In this document: piece after piece, positions 22,201 to 32,800 of the stretch
Position numbering within the stretch: the first letter of the stretch is position 1
Layout: each line of letters begins with the position of its first letter
From: Apostichopus japonicus
Lineage: Eukaryota > Echinodermata > Holothuroidea > Aspidochirotida > Stichopodidae
Assembly (NCBI RefSeq): GCF_037975245.1
Contig: NC_092562.1
Location: 13,205,001-13,269,000, forward strand
Length of the DNA: 64,000 nucleotides
Reading direction: 5' to 3'
Position numbers and translations under genes: made by a program
Notes under the pieces: generated by a model
Database searches by the model: none
Told to the model about the DNA's origin: nothing
Seen by the model: the letters and a program-made list of their open reading frames with translations, nothing else

Positions 22201-22692
22201 AATTTATTGAGTAAGAGCACAAAGTTTGTTTGGACAGAGAGTTGTCAAAATGCTTTTGATAAAATCAAGGCAATCTTAATGAGTTCCCCTGTTTTAAGAG
22301 CTCCAAATTTTTCTAAGCAGTTTACGTTAGCAACAGACGCAAGTGATTTTGGTGTAGGCGCTGTTCTCTTACAAGTCGATGATCACGGTGTCGATCACCC
22401 AGTGTGTTATTTTTCTAAACAGTTCAATTCACATCAAAAGAATTATTCCACCATTGAGAAGGAAACGTTATCTTTGTTGTTAGGACTTCAACATTTTGAT
22501 GTTTACTTAGGCACTACTTCATTTCCAATTATCGTGCTAACCGATCATAATCCTTTAACGTTTTTGCAAAAGATGAGAAACAAGAATCAAAGATTGATTC
22601 GATGGAGCTTATTTTTGCAACAGTATAATTTATGTATTAAGCACATTAAAGGAAAAGAAAATGTCATTCCAGATGTATTGTCAAGAGCATAA
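19216..22692 (+). CDS. pol: Retrotransposon pol: protease, integrase, reverse transcriptase, RNase H
   Basis: The open frame begins straight after the gag TAA in the same frame and has no ATG before the protease, so readthrough of the stop or loss of a sense codon is implied. Counting from 19270 as residue 1: protease DTGA at 8-11; integrase HHCC finger around 290-330; catalytic D361, D420, E456 (D-58-D-35-E); a GPY/F module near residue 600; reverse transcriptase YIDD at 874-877; RNase H with TDASDFGVGA near 1020 and TDHNPL. It ends with a VIPDVLSRA-type tail. Every catalytic motif I can check is intact. Confidence 0.88.
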   Translation, partial: FLPFVSDGFVSLNEDLPPVKIRVLRDTGADQSLLLEGILPLSEQTSAGGDVLLQGVGCISIPVPVHNIHLQSNIVSGMVMVGVRPYLPAKGVQFLLGNDLAGGRVIVNPIVTDKPSTCDNTEQLQKEIPNLFPACAVTRAMSQKLQEVSNSDHSSFSNETNSKHRESPKKCPPKEAFHNSQAEFNLADTFLGRLYNDPDPPLGPLSSLPNGVNPEQSNSVPFEVFSSDSLSREQLLLEQEKDPELTLLCDKAITEDEAENVPVCFYLKKGILMRKWRPPDVSAFDEWRVYHQVVVPKVYRSDVLSLAHETPFSGHLGVNKTYHRILNHFFWPNLKKDVSYFCRTCHTCQLVGKPNQTIPPAPLKPIPAFEEPFSRVIIDCVGPLPKTKSGNQYMLTIMCASTRFPEAIPVRDIKAKTVCKVLIKFFTLVGLPKSVQSDQGSNFMSRVFQQAMYQLNIRQVTSSAYHPQSQGALERFHQTLKSMIRTYCFENVKDWDEGVHFLMFAARESIQESLGFSPFELVFGHRVRGPLKMLKEKWMCETEDLNILDYVCKFKYRLHRACEIARENLKSAQNSMKLRYDKRAVDRSFSPGNKVLVFLPVPNSPLHARYFGPYVIHKKVSDTDYIVLTPDRRKSKRLCHINMLKKYYERNSKDNSFKITSSIVTSEVDCEDEVEGQNVPEMCIKLQNSDVMSNLDKKLCHLSTVQSEQIGSLLRDFSHLFSDSPTRTNLVYHDVDVGDSKSIKQHPYRMNPVKSKHLRDEIQYMLKHDIIEPSDSEWSSPCILVPKPDGSFRFCTDYRKVNTVTRTDSYPIPRVDDCIDRIGNARFVTKFDLLKGYWEIPLTDRAKRVSAFVTPDGLFQYKVMPFGMKNAPATFQRLLNNITASLENCEVYIDDIIVYSNSWYEHVTRIRSLFEKLTEANLTVNLVKSEIAHANVIFLGHVVGQGEVKPVKAKVEAIDKYPVPATKKQLMRFLGMARYYRRFCRNFSDVAAPLTNLLSKSTKFVWTESCQNAFDKIKAILMSSPVLRAPNFSKQFTLATDASDFGVGAVLLQVDDHGVDHPVCYFSKQFNSHQKNYSTIEKETLSLLLGLQHFDVYLGTTSFPIIVLTDHNPLTFLQKMRNKNQRLIRWSLFLQQYNLCIKHIKGKENVIPDVLSRA

Positions 22693-22799
22693 AATGCATT
22701 CGAATATTTATCTTCTTCAATGTGTAATTCCTTAAAAAAGGATCTTCATTGTATTAAAGCTTTGTTCTATGGACCAAACCTTTTCCCCAGGAGGGAGAG

Positions 22800-23392
22800 T
22801 GTTATGTAACCCACTTATTCATCTACCCTATTTCGTAATATAAGTTACCATTCAAGTCTCCGAGTCTTCCGATTGTTACGATCCCAGATGCGCTCACGCA
22901 TTCTACATAACTGGAACTCGCCGAAAAAGTGTTTCTGCGGACTTCATGAATATTTATAACTTACTGGAACATTCCTTTACACTCCGGGGATAAAAGCCAC
23001 AGACGCCCGATTGAGCGCCCTCTCCGTTTTCTCCGTTCGTTCCGTTCAGAGGTTGACACACCTCTGATGGTTCCTTGGCATTGATTACTGTGCCCATTTT
23101 AAACACAGTATATATTTAACTCTATACTTTTGTCGGAACTCCGACCTACTCACTCTAATGGATTCGCGTCGCTCTATCTGAACTTTATCTACATCCAGCC
23201 GAACTACTTCTAAAGCAAACCTGGACACTATACGCCTAGCACTATAAGGTAACTCAAGAAATAAGCAGAAACTCTCCCCCCCCCCCCCCGGTTCTCCAAG
23301 TCCAGAAAGACGTTAATTGAATTAAGAATCTATAGTTATGTATTATGTTCATATTTATACTGTGTTCTGCCATGTAAATAGCTTATTAAATG

Positions 23393-23393
<1 letters not shown>
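22800..23393 (+). repeat. 3' LTR, truncated, about 594 bp
   Basis: Matches the 5' LTR from its first base to aaatgct, with only a few substitutions and a C-tract length change. The last roughly 85 bases are missing and replaced by (AT)n and an octanucleotide array. Confidence 0.85.
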
Positions 23394-23444
<51 letters not shown>

Positions 23445-23775
23445 GTATCTATATATCTATATATCTATATATCTATATATCTATATATCTATATATCTAT
23501 ATATCTATATATCTATATATCTATATATCTATATAGATATATAGATATATAGATATATAGATATATAGATATATAGATATATAGATATATAGATATATAG
23601 ATATATAGATATATAGATATAGATATAGATATATAGATATATAGATATATAGATATATAGCTATATATCTATATAGCTATATATCTATATAGATATATAT
23701 CTATATAGATATATAGATATATATCTATATAGATATATATCTATATAGATATATAGATATATAGATATATAGACC
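23394..23775. repeat. (AT)n then octanucleotide array that reverses strand
   Basis: After (AT)n the unit is ATCTATAT up to about 23530, then ATATAGAT to the end, forming one large palindrome of roughly 300 bases with a mixed zone at 23660-23740. Confidence 0.92.
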
Positions 23776-25386
23776 GGTTTCGTCCTTTTGGGACTCATCA
23801 GGCGAAGGTAGGAATCGATCCCCGGAGTCCGTACTACTCGACCAAAATGATTCTATTGGCTTGTGAACGCGTATATACTGGATTTGTATTACTGTCTTTG
23901 AGGGCTTATCACCCAAGTGTCATGATTGTACAGAGTGCACCCCTCTCCCCTGGTGCTTTTTAGATATCACAATTTACACAGAATTACCACTTTTTCTAGG
24001 CAAACCAAGCCGTAAATAAGAAATGAATGTGTAGCAAACGTCATCGACCTACCTATGTGTGAATAGCCAATAACTCTGTTCATTTATGATAAAGTTTATT
24101 TCTAAATTTGTGAAAACCAATTCATAATTTGTAAAAACCAATTCAAAATGTGTAACAATCAATGCATAATTTGTAATAACCAATATATAATTTGCAATGA
24201 CCAACTCATCATTTGAATTTCCATAGAAGCCTTCCGTACGGTTAACACAAAATACAAGTTACTTTATCGTTTCAGTGAATAGATTTTTATTGTAGGCAAA
24301 ACTAGTCAATACACAAAACTGGAATTGGGGAGGTTTTCCGACCCTGAACTGATGACTGCGTTATGCTTTTATTTCTGAAATAAATTAAAAAGTTGTCACT
24401 TCACCACGCAATAGCTCATCACCCCCCACCCCAAACCTTTAGCACGTTACTGCTGGAAAGCTTGAATTTATTATGCTGCGCTCGCAAAGGTTTATTTTGG
24501 AAAATGATTAAGTTTTGTCTCAACTTGTCTTATATGTGAACAGAAGGAATGCTACCATTCTCGGGGAAAGTAATTGTCATTGTTTACGTAGCGTATCAGA
24601 ACCACGGGGAGTAGTTGTATTGCGCCACCTTTCATGAAAATCTCGCGACTGTTGTATTTACAGTTTCATGACGCCATCAAAATGCAAATCTGCAGAGCAA
24701 TCGGCTACTATACGCTGCAGAAGCTCAGCTAAGCATCTATTTTAGAAATTGTTTTTGATTGACAACATTTCTGAGCAGTTTATCCATCTGTTTTTGCGAA
24801 AAAATATCAGATATAGGCGGGATAATGGTGTTATTTCCTTTGCTCCTATCTCGTTTTTTCCTTGCCTTATGCGCCTTCTATAGCAGACATATACTGTTAT
24901 AAAGTTGTAACCATTTGTTTTACAAAAAGAAAAGATAAAAAGAAACATAAATGTATGTTTTGTTATTTTATTGATAAACAATGATTAATGTTTTAAAATA
25001 AATTTGACTATAAAAAAAAGTCAAGAGGCTGTGTTCTCAAATACTTTAACTGCAGAGCCTGTCTTTGTAGTATCTTTAAACCAAGATGCAACACTGTATT
25101 AATGTTTGATGGATGGCTTGATTGGGACAGGGTACGGGTCAATGTTATCCTTGTCAGGTATCTTGAAAAAGTAATGCAAGTTATATGAGTTCTTCAGATA
25201 CTGTTGATCCCACCCCCCCCCCACCCTTTTGATGAATTTTGAGCTCATAAAAATTCGTTCAATTATACAGTTTCAAAATGACACCTCCTCATGGATATAG
25301 GAGACTTGCCAATGTTATAATTCCTTATCTTTGGTGGTCACCACTTTTACAACCTTGATTCAGTTGACGTGACGTGAACTTGGCCT
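23776..25386. other. Intergenic, mostly featureless
   Basis: Only the short repeats at 24112-24215 are recognised. No coding support. Confidence 0.55.
24112..24215 (+). repeat. Five degenerate ~24-bp repeats
   Basis: Phrase AACCAATTCATAATTTGTA recurs with variation. Confidence 0.7.
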
Positions 25387-25784
25387 CAGTGGCGGAGCGC
25401 CCATACAGTCAGGGGGCGGATGCCCCCCCCCCCCACCTGACGGACTCAAATGGACTGCTGGCGCCCTTTTCAGCTTTTTACTACTTTTACTTATTTGCGA
25501 TTATTGACTTTTTAATTGCGCTCTCATGTACCTATTGACATTTGTCACATTTTGTTGGTGTAATTTTCTGACAAAATGGCGATGACACCTATTTATTCTT
25601 CGTTTATCTGCAAATTAGCAAAACCCGGAAAGGGTCAATTCCTGCTATCTAGGGAGTATCTTTACTCAAAAAAAGTCTGTACGCTCCGCGCCAACCTGTG
25701 GTGGCGCTCCGCTTAGATAGTGTCGTAAGCGCCCCTGCAGACCATTCTCGCCCCCTCTGACCAATACCCCTAGCTCCGCCGCTG
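25387..25784 (+). mobile_element. hAT-type MITE copy 2, 398 bp
   Basis: Same family and orientation as the copy at 11995, nearly identical over most of its length. Ends CAGTGGCGGAGC and GCTCCGCCGCTG. Perfect 8-bp target duplication CTTGGCCT at 25379-25386 and 25785-25792. Confidence 0.92.
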
Positions 25785-27117
25785 CTTGGCCTTAACTACC
25801 ATGAAGTGGTTTGCCCCAACTCAGAACGGGTAACCTACATGTATCCATTCTTGAGATTTAAGGTAACGGTACAAGGTTGTCACTGTTTAATTCCTGTTGA
25901 CTTCCGAGATGACTCTTGAACTCCGATCCAATGAAATCAATAAGTTCCCTAAAACGCTAACCTGATTAAAACATAGTTTTCTGTAGTGGGGTTGTGAAGT
26001 ATATATTAACCAAAGTACGATCTTAGCAAGCTCCCTAGAAACACGATTATGATAGCAAAGACAATATCACACTGCACTATATACCTGACCATGACGTCAC
26101 CACGCTGATGCCTTACATTGTTCAGATAGGCTTATACGTTGCGTAATCGTCGGATTTCATCGATGGCCAGCCACTGTTTTATAGGGGCTAACGCACGTAT
26201 AGGAGACATGATCATGGCATGGCCGGTGCTAGTAATAACCAGTGTTTCTACATTTCAGAGATGAATTTCACCGAATTGCACCGTTACATATTTCGACATC
26301 CGGTGACTATTTCCCAAAATGACGACAAAAATAGTTTTCCTGAACAACTTTGGTTCACCTCGATTCAAACGTTATATCCACAGCGTTTCGGCAGATTTGG
26401 GCAAACGCTCTAATAATAGGAGTAGCATCTTTTCGTTTTCAGAAAATGACCGCTCGTGACCTCAAATGACCTTCAAATGTACAAACATTTGATTGCATGT
26501 ATGAAACCGTAACTCACAGAAATCACTGACGAAATTTTAGCAAAATCAATTGAAAAATAAGAAAAAAGCAGTCAACCAAACACGGTGGCAGAAAGTGGCA
26601 GAAATGAATTTTGGCAGTATCGCACGATCGCTAAAGCTCAGCTGAAAGCTTTCAGTTGAGTTAATAATAATCAGTCGATTTCTCTACAGCCTGGTATATG
26701 ATTTTTTTTCTTTAATTGTTTATAATTTTTCGGATTAAAAGTTTGCATATATTGCGGTAGACCTCTGGTTACTTTGGCAACACACATGGGTCTTTATACA
26801 GGGTAAATATAAGCAAGCCTAAATTTGCAGGTGTGAAGCTATATAAAACAACAAGAGGTACATCCATGGTCTTGCATATTTCATCGCAAATAACTCCCTA
26901 AGCGGCTATACACATAACAATTATTACATTTCACACCCCCTTATTCACGAACGATGCCTCGCTAAACAAACCGGCATCTGTTGTCACCATTTTGAGTGTT
27001 GACCTCGTGGCCTCGTCACCTCGTGAATTGTAACTTAAAGTTAACTTCAAGGTTTATTCCATTGTCAGACAATGTGACGCTTTTATTGAAGGAAAAATAT
27101 CCCACGATGTTAGTTGA

Positions 27118-27269
27118 CTATGGAACGCGAAAAGGGCAACCATATTTCGCTGTCTAAATTAAAGTTGTTGCTGCTGTTTTATCATGTTGTTGCTCAAACT
27201 TACGCCGTTGTCTAAACTTACGTTAAACTTAGCAACGAAATAAGTTTTCCCTTTTCGCGTTCCATAGTA
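27118..27269. repeat. Inverted repeat, 20-bp arms
   Basis: ACTATGGAACGCGAAAAGGG at 27118-27137 is the reverse complement of 27250-27269. The loop is about 112 bases. Possibly the remains of a small transposon. Confidence 0.75.
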
Positions 27270-27924
27270 TGTTGACAAGCCCCTCGCTGCATAATGTCCC
27301 TAATTCAAAATATGGTGGATTGCATGAGATTTATTTCGGCTGGCTAAGCCCTGATCTTCTTCCCTGCACTGAGTGCATCCCAGTAGATGGTTTGTGGTGT
27401 CACAGCAGTAAACGTTCTTCGAAAGCTATACTTTTAACCATTATATACCTCTTGATGAATTTATCCTTGGCGGGACCTTGATTGATTTAGAGTCAACATC
27501 AATCTGTGTTAACAAGTTTATAAATATGTAACGTTTCTCTGTTTTGTAACAAAAATATTAAATTTACCCCCTGCACGAACAACTTCACAAGTTAAATGTT
27601 ATCGAGAAAAATAAACAGATATTCAATTGAATGGCCGTGATGATATCATTCTCTTTGTTATTGAGCGATGAATTCACAAAATACCACCAACTTGAAAAAG
27701 TTATATCTTTGCTATGCACATACTAGGTTTGACCTACAAAAAAAGCCCCCCCCTTCCAAGAAAACAGCCCCTCCCCCCAAGAAAGCCCCCCCCCCAAAAA
27801 AAATCGAAAGCAAACGAAAGGTTAAAGGTCAGTGGTTAAATCATGTTAAATTTGGCCTTTCGCTATAACTGCAAGGGGAAATATTATATTGAGAGGTATG
27901 ATTGACACGAGTAGTAGGCAGGGC

Positions 27925-28470
27925 CTCAGATCGCGTCCGTGCAATCCCAATTTTGGATGTACCCAGATTCCCATATTAGATGTACCCACTATGATGGCAC
28001 CCGTGCAATCCCAACTTGTGGTGTACCCCCGCCCCCCTCCCCCCCCAAATACGATGTTGCCACTATGATCACACCCGTGCAATCCCCATTTGTTATCGAC
28101 TGATATTCCCTGTAACTTAGATGTACCCTCCAAAGATCTCACACGTGGAATCCTACTTTGTAACGGATCTAAATTCCCTATAACAGAGATGTAGCCACCA
28201 AAGATCGCACAGTCCTAGATTGTTGTAGTGATCGCCCACCAGTACAGTACTTATATGAGTACCTATATACTGGTATACACTGGGCATGCCTTTTGATATT
28301 TGAGATCGCCCATACTAATGAGTAAGAAAGGATCGTGTATCATATTATGGGATATATTTTAGATAATTGCTTGGACGTGCGATATAAATTTCTCACCCTG
28401 GCAAACCCACTTTGTAACCGTACCCATATAACTTAGATGTAGCTACCAAAGATCTCACCCGGGCAATCCT
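27925..28470 (+). repeat. Degenerate ~60-100-bp tandem repeats
   Basis: Recurring phrases cccgtgcaatccca, gatgtaccca and accaaagatc(t/g)cac, with C/G-rich insertions. Open frames here are not coding-like. Confidence 0.65.
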
Positions 28471-29664
28471 ACGCCACATGACATGATACAAAAACTGCAG
28501 AAGGGAATGTAAGATGTATCCATAAGATACCATACATTGGAACCAAGGTCATTCAAGATGAAAGAGATTGATAGAATTCAACGGCTCTTTTTAGGGCCAT
28601 CAAATAATACAGAAAAGAATAGGCTTTTCTCCGGTAAATATTCAATCTGTGTCTCTGTGTCTCTTTTTTATTGATTTGTTTTTAACCCGTTTTCATAACG
28701 TGCTAATTCACTAAGGATGATATCTGTCCCCACTTTGACGGTCTGGTTTTATTCACGGTAAGTATAGGCTCATATATTTAGGAGAGAGATACTAAACTTG
28801 CATGCGTTGAAATGTTTATCTTTGGCTTTTATTAATTTATTTATTTTTGCCCCATTTTAAGAACACGCATAGTCGTTATAAGTCGCCACTAGATTAGATA
28901 GGAGCTTCATTTCGTCATGACAGACTGGTAATGTCATAAGGAGGGTAAAGTGCATTGAACTGTGTAATACCGAGCACAACATGAGGGACTCAAAGAGCAA
29001 AAGAGCACACCGTGAGCAATAGGGAGTAGTTTAGATGAGCAATTGAGCACGTGCTCATAGTAGTATAAGTAACAAAACAAAAACGCATGATTTGGTTCAT
29101 GTGATGAGCACGCGAGCACACATGAGTGACTCAAAGAGCAAAAGACTAGCAGTGTTTTGGACTGTTCAGCAGCCATCATCACACATACATAGTCTCGATG
29201 TAATGTGACTAAGGTTAAGGGCGCCATCAGTTAACACGTTTGGTTTTCTTGTAGTATATGCCCAGGCTCTCTATCGTGGGTGACTTTTCTTAAAAGCAAG
29301 AAGGAAAAAGTCATTGAAGTGTGCGCCGCATTCTAACACCTTCAGTTGTTTGTCACATTTCATTCTCAGGCTGCGGTTTAACGATCCGAACCCTATTTTC
29401 TAGTGCAAATATTACTCATTTCGTTTGAATAGCATCGTAAATTTTTCCATGAATACTTTTCACATAAGTTTTCCGTTTTGTCCCAATCTAAGTTTTTTGT
29501 CTCACATATCACCTACTTAATATGTAAGACCTTACGCATAGTCCTTCTTTATATATATAATGATTGAGTTTGAGGAGGTGTGGTTTAGGATTCACATAAT
29601 ATAGGACCTCCCCATGATTAGGTTTGCGTTTTTCATTGGCTAGATAGAGGAATATATGAAAGCT

Positions 29665-29670
29665 TATAAA
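29665..29670 (+). promoter_or_regulatory. Possible TATA box of gene B
   Basis: TATAAA lies 126 bases before the gene B ATG, within AT-rich DNA. The sequence between it and the ATG has no upstream exon signal that I can identify. TATA-like strings are common here, so this is only a candidate. Confidence 0.25.
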
Positions 29671-29795
29671 TGTTGCAATGTGATTTTGTAACCTGATTCC
29701 AGGAGTGAATATCAAACCCTTCTTACCCAGTGCATATGTATAACTTGTAAATTTGATAGCAGCGGTACATCACATCCAACCGGAATACATTTACC

Positions 29796-29853
29796 ATGGC
29801 CGCGTTGAGGCTTGCCGTGGTCTTCGTAGCTGCTTTCATGTTTGTAGCAAATG
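29796..29853 (+). CDS. Gene B exon 1: start and signal peptide
   Basis: ATG lies in a good initiation context (ACC before, G after). The 19 codons read MAALRLAVVFVAAFMFVAN, a short basic n-region followed by a hydrophobic core. Donor GTATGT, phase 1. The next exon begins A-Q-E, a plausible signal-peptidase site. Confidence 0.85.
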
Positions 29854-32800
29854 GTATGTTAACATCAATATCTGTTTCAATTGTCTGCAGGCCTATATAA
29901 TTATTCATAATACTAATAATCATTTTTCAGTTGTTAAAATGGAACCAGTCTGGCAGAAATATATCTATACTACGTGGTTTTGAAAGGTACTCCTCTGACG
30001 AATATAGCATTGGTGCGCCATATGGGATTTAATGAAGTGACCCCACTGGTTTCATGGCGTTGTATAGTATGTACAGTTAATACTTAGCGAGCCTTGTATA
30101 TACGTAAGTGCTATGCTTTATTTCACTTATCATTGGATATTGAAGGCTGGGCGGACTGTCAGAAACCCAACTGCCGGGATTAAAAAAGAAAAAAACAAAT
30201 TGGAGTGAAACACAAACAAACATATCTACACATGCAGTTTCTATATGGACGACAAGACATCTTATGAAGATGCATTCTTGTCTCAATATACGTGTCACTG
30301 GATGATCAGAAATTATGATTAACGTCTCTCATTTATTTTTATTTTGAATATGTTTTGAGTGAGAAATCGTATTTGAAAACAAAATAAAAATAGCGCCTAC
30401 ATTATTCTTCCACTCTTTGAAGGTATTTGTTTTTATAGGAAATCATGAAAGGGCAATTCCTTTGAATTAAAAAATCTTGAAAGCGTTAATTCTTCCTTTG
30501 TTTAATTATTATTACCTGCTAACGCTTCCCTCACCAGAAGAAAGTTTTATTAGAAAGATTGATTCTTTGTTTTTTTTTTAATTTTATTTGGAAAACCAAG
30601 CCTGACCGTGAGTAGGAAACAAATTGTTCGTAATTATTCAGATGGTGGGCTTAGAATGGTCGATATTTCGACACATGTATTAGCTCTTAAAACAACTTGC
30701 GTGACACGTTTATTAAGGAATAGGAATTATAACTTTGCATTTTTTTTATCCTGAAAGTTGTCATCTTTCAGTTGATGATTTCTTTACAAATGTTGGATAT
30801 CTATGTTGAATTAATGCATAAAAAGGTGACTAATCCTTTCTGGAAAGATGTATTCCAGTCAGCCTTTTGTTTCTTTCATTTTAAGCCATTCATTAAACAA
30901 TGATAATTTAATTCTTAGTGAGCCAATTTGTAACAATAGCTCTATTTTGGTTGATAAATAAGCCTGTATGCTATCGCCACAAGATTCATGGAGGAATTAT
31001 TTTTATCAATGATTTGATTAATGAGAAAGTTTCTTTCTATAATTTTGACCTCTTTGTTAAAAAAAAATTCTTGCGTGTAACTTTTTTTGAATATTACGGT
31101 ATAATTGCTGCAATAAGATCCTCGTGGAACGTTTTTTTTTAATAAAGATCATAAGCTTGATAATCCAGTAAATAGTTTTGTTAATATCACACTTTGTGAC
31201 CGTAGCTTGCGCTGTAAGTCTGTTTGTGATAAAATGTTGAACTCGACAGACTTTCATCATAAATCTTTTTCAAACCGGGTGTGAGACTCTGAGTGTTTTA
31301 GAGGATTCTTGGTCTGTATATTGCTCAGTTCCATTTCTTTGCACAAACGACGTACAGCTAAGGTGGTTTTAATATAGAATACTTCACAGGGTCATCCCTA
31401 CTAATAAATACCTTAATATTATAAATGTCATATATAGATAAGTCTTTGAGCTTTTTGTGGCATTGACACGGAAACAATCCAACATATGTTTTATGATTGT
31501 AGTTTTGTTAGAATGATTTGAAAGTATTTACATTATCGGTTTGAAAACGCTGGAATTAAGATAGAATTGAAGAATACGTACGAGTTAAATTTAATTATAA
31601 TTTTAGTAAAGTATATGTTTCATTCAAAACTGATGAAGAAAATACCATCAGTTCGTTCCTTACTAGATTATTTAAAATATTATTTTGAACTTAACTTTTA
31701 TATTTTTAAGCAGAATATGAAAGTAAATATTTGGGAGAGCTATTGGCAGCCGTGATCTAATCTATTAGGTTTTGAAATATTATTATTACTATTAATAGGA
31801 GTATCACAGTAATTTGTACTTTGCCGATGGGGCTGAAACGGTTTTCTTCGTGTTAAATAATTTAAGTTTAATCTTGTATTTGTCTGTATGTATATGTCAT
31901 GAGACTTTTTTTTTTAATTTCAAAAAAAGAAAAAAAATCCTTTGAATTATTAATATTTGTAACTGACGTTGCCTTTCGGGCTTGAGTGAACAATTAAATT
32001 AACTGTGTTTTTGCTTTCATGTAAAAAAAATATTGTAGGCTATATATGAAGCGAGGCATGCATTTCTTCTTCTCTTTTGGCGTTAATTCATATATTTATG
32101 CACAACTATATCACTATATTCTTCTAGAGATTATCCATTTTGACATAGAAACTAAACGTGAAAATAGCCTAATTTTTGGTTTTTGACTTATTTATGTCAT
32201 CTCATATATAGCCTAAGCCAAGATTGACAATCCCATTTCCAAAATAGCATAACAACTTTAGCAAACTTAGGCCATTTTTTTTTCTGAAATTCTTCTTCGC
32301 GAGATTTTAGCCATAATATGCACATGCGCTCAGTCATCACATGAACATCAAACATGAATATCGGACGGAAGATGACTCGACTCATTAAGGTCGTCGTCCA
32401 ACATTTTGCGATAGTATCATAGGCAACAAGAGCCACGGCCTTTTATAACTGTCAGTACCCGTGCCCCGTTGTAGACCGTACTGACGAACAGTTGCGGGAA
32501 ACGTTGTATGCATGTTCCATTTCCCCCTCGGAGACTGACGCGGCTTAAAATCTTACCACGTGACGGCGATCGATTTGACTATGTGACGGCGATCGCTCTA
32601 CCCCGTGACGGCGATCGATTTTAACACGTGACGGCGATCGCTTTACCACGTGACGGCGATCGATTTTACTATGTGACGGCGATCGCTCTACCCCGTGACG
32701 GTGCTCGATTTTACCATGTGACGGCGCGGATCGATTGAGTCAGACAATGTCGCCGGCTTTCCAGTTTTCTTAACTAACAAAAGTTTGAAAGAGGAGCGAC

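Larger units (their letters stand above)
25793..29664. other. Intergenic between retrotransposon and gene B
   Basis: Contains the inverted repeat at 27118 and the tandem repeats at 27925. The phrase actcaaagagcaaaag recurs near 28985 and 29130. No supported gene. Confidence 0.5.
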
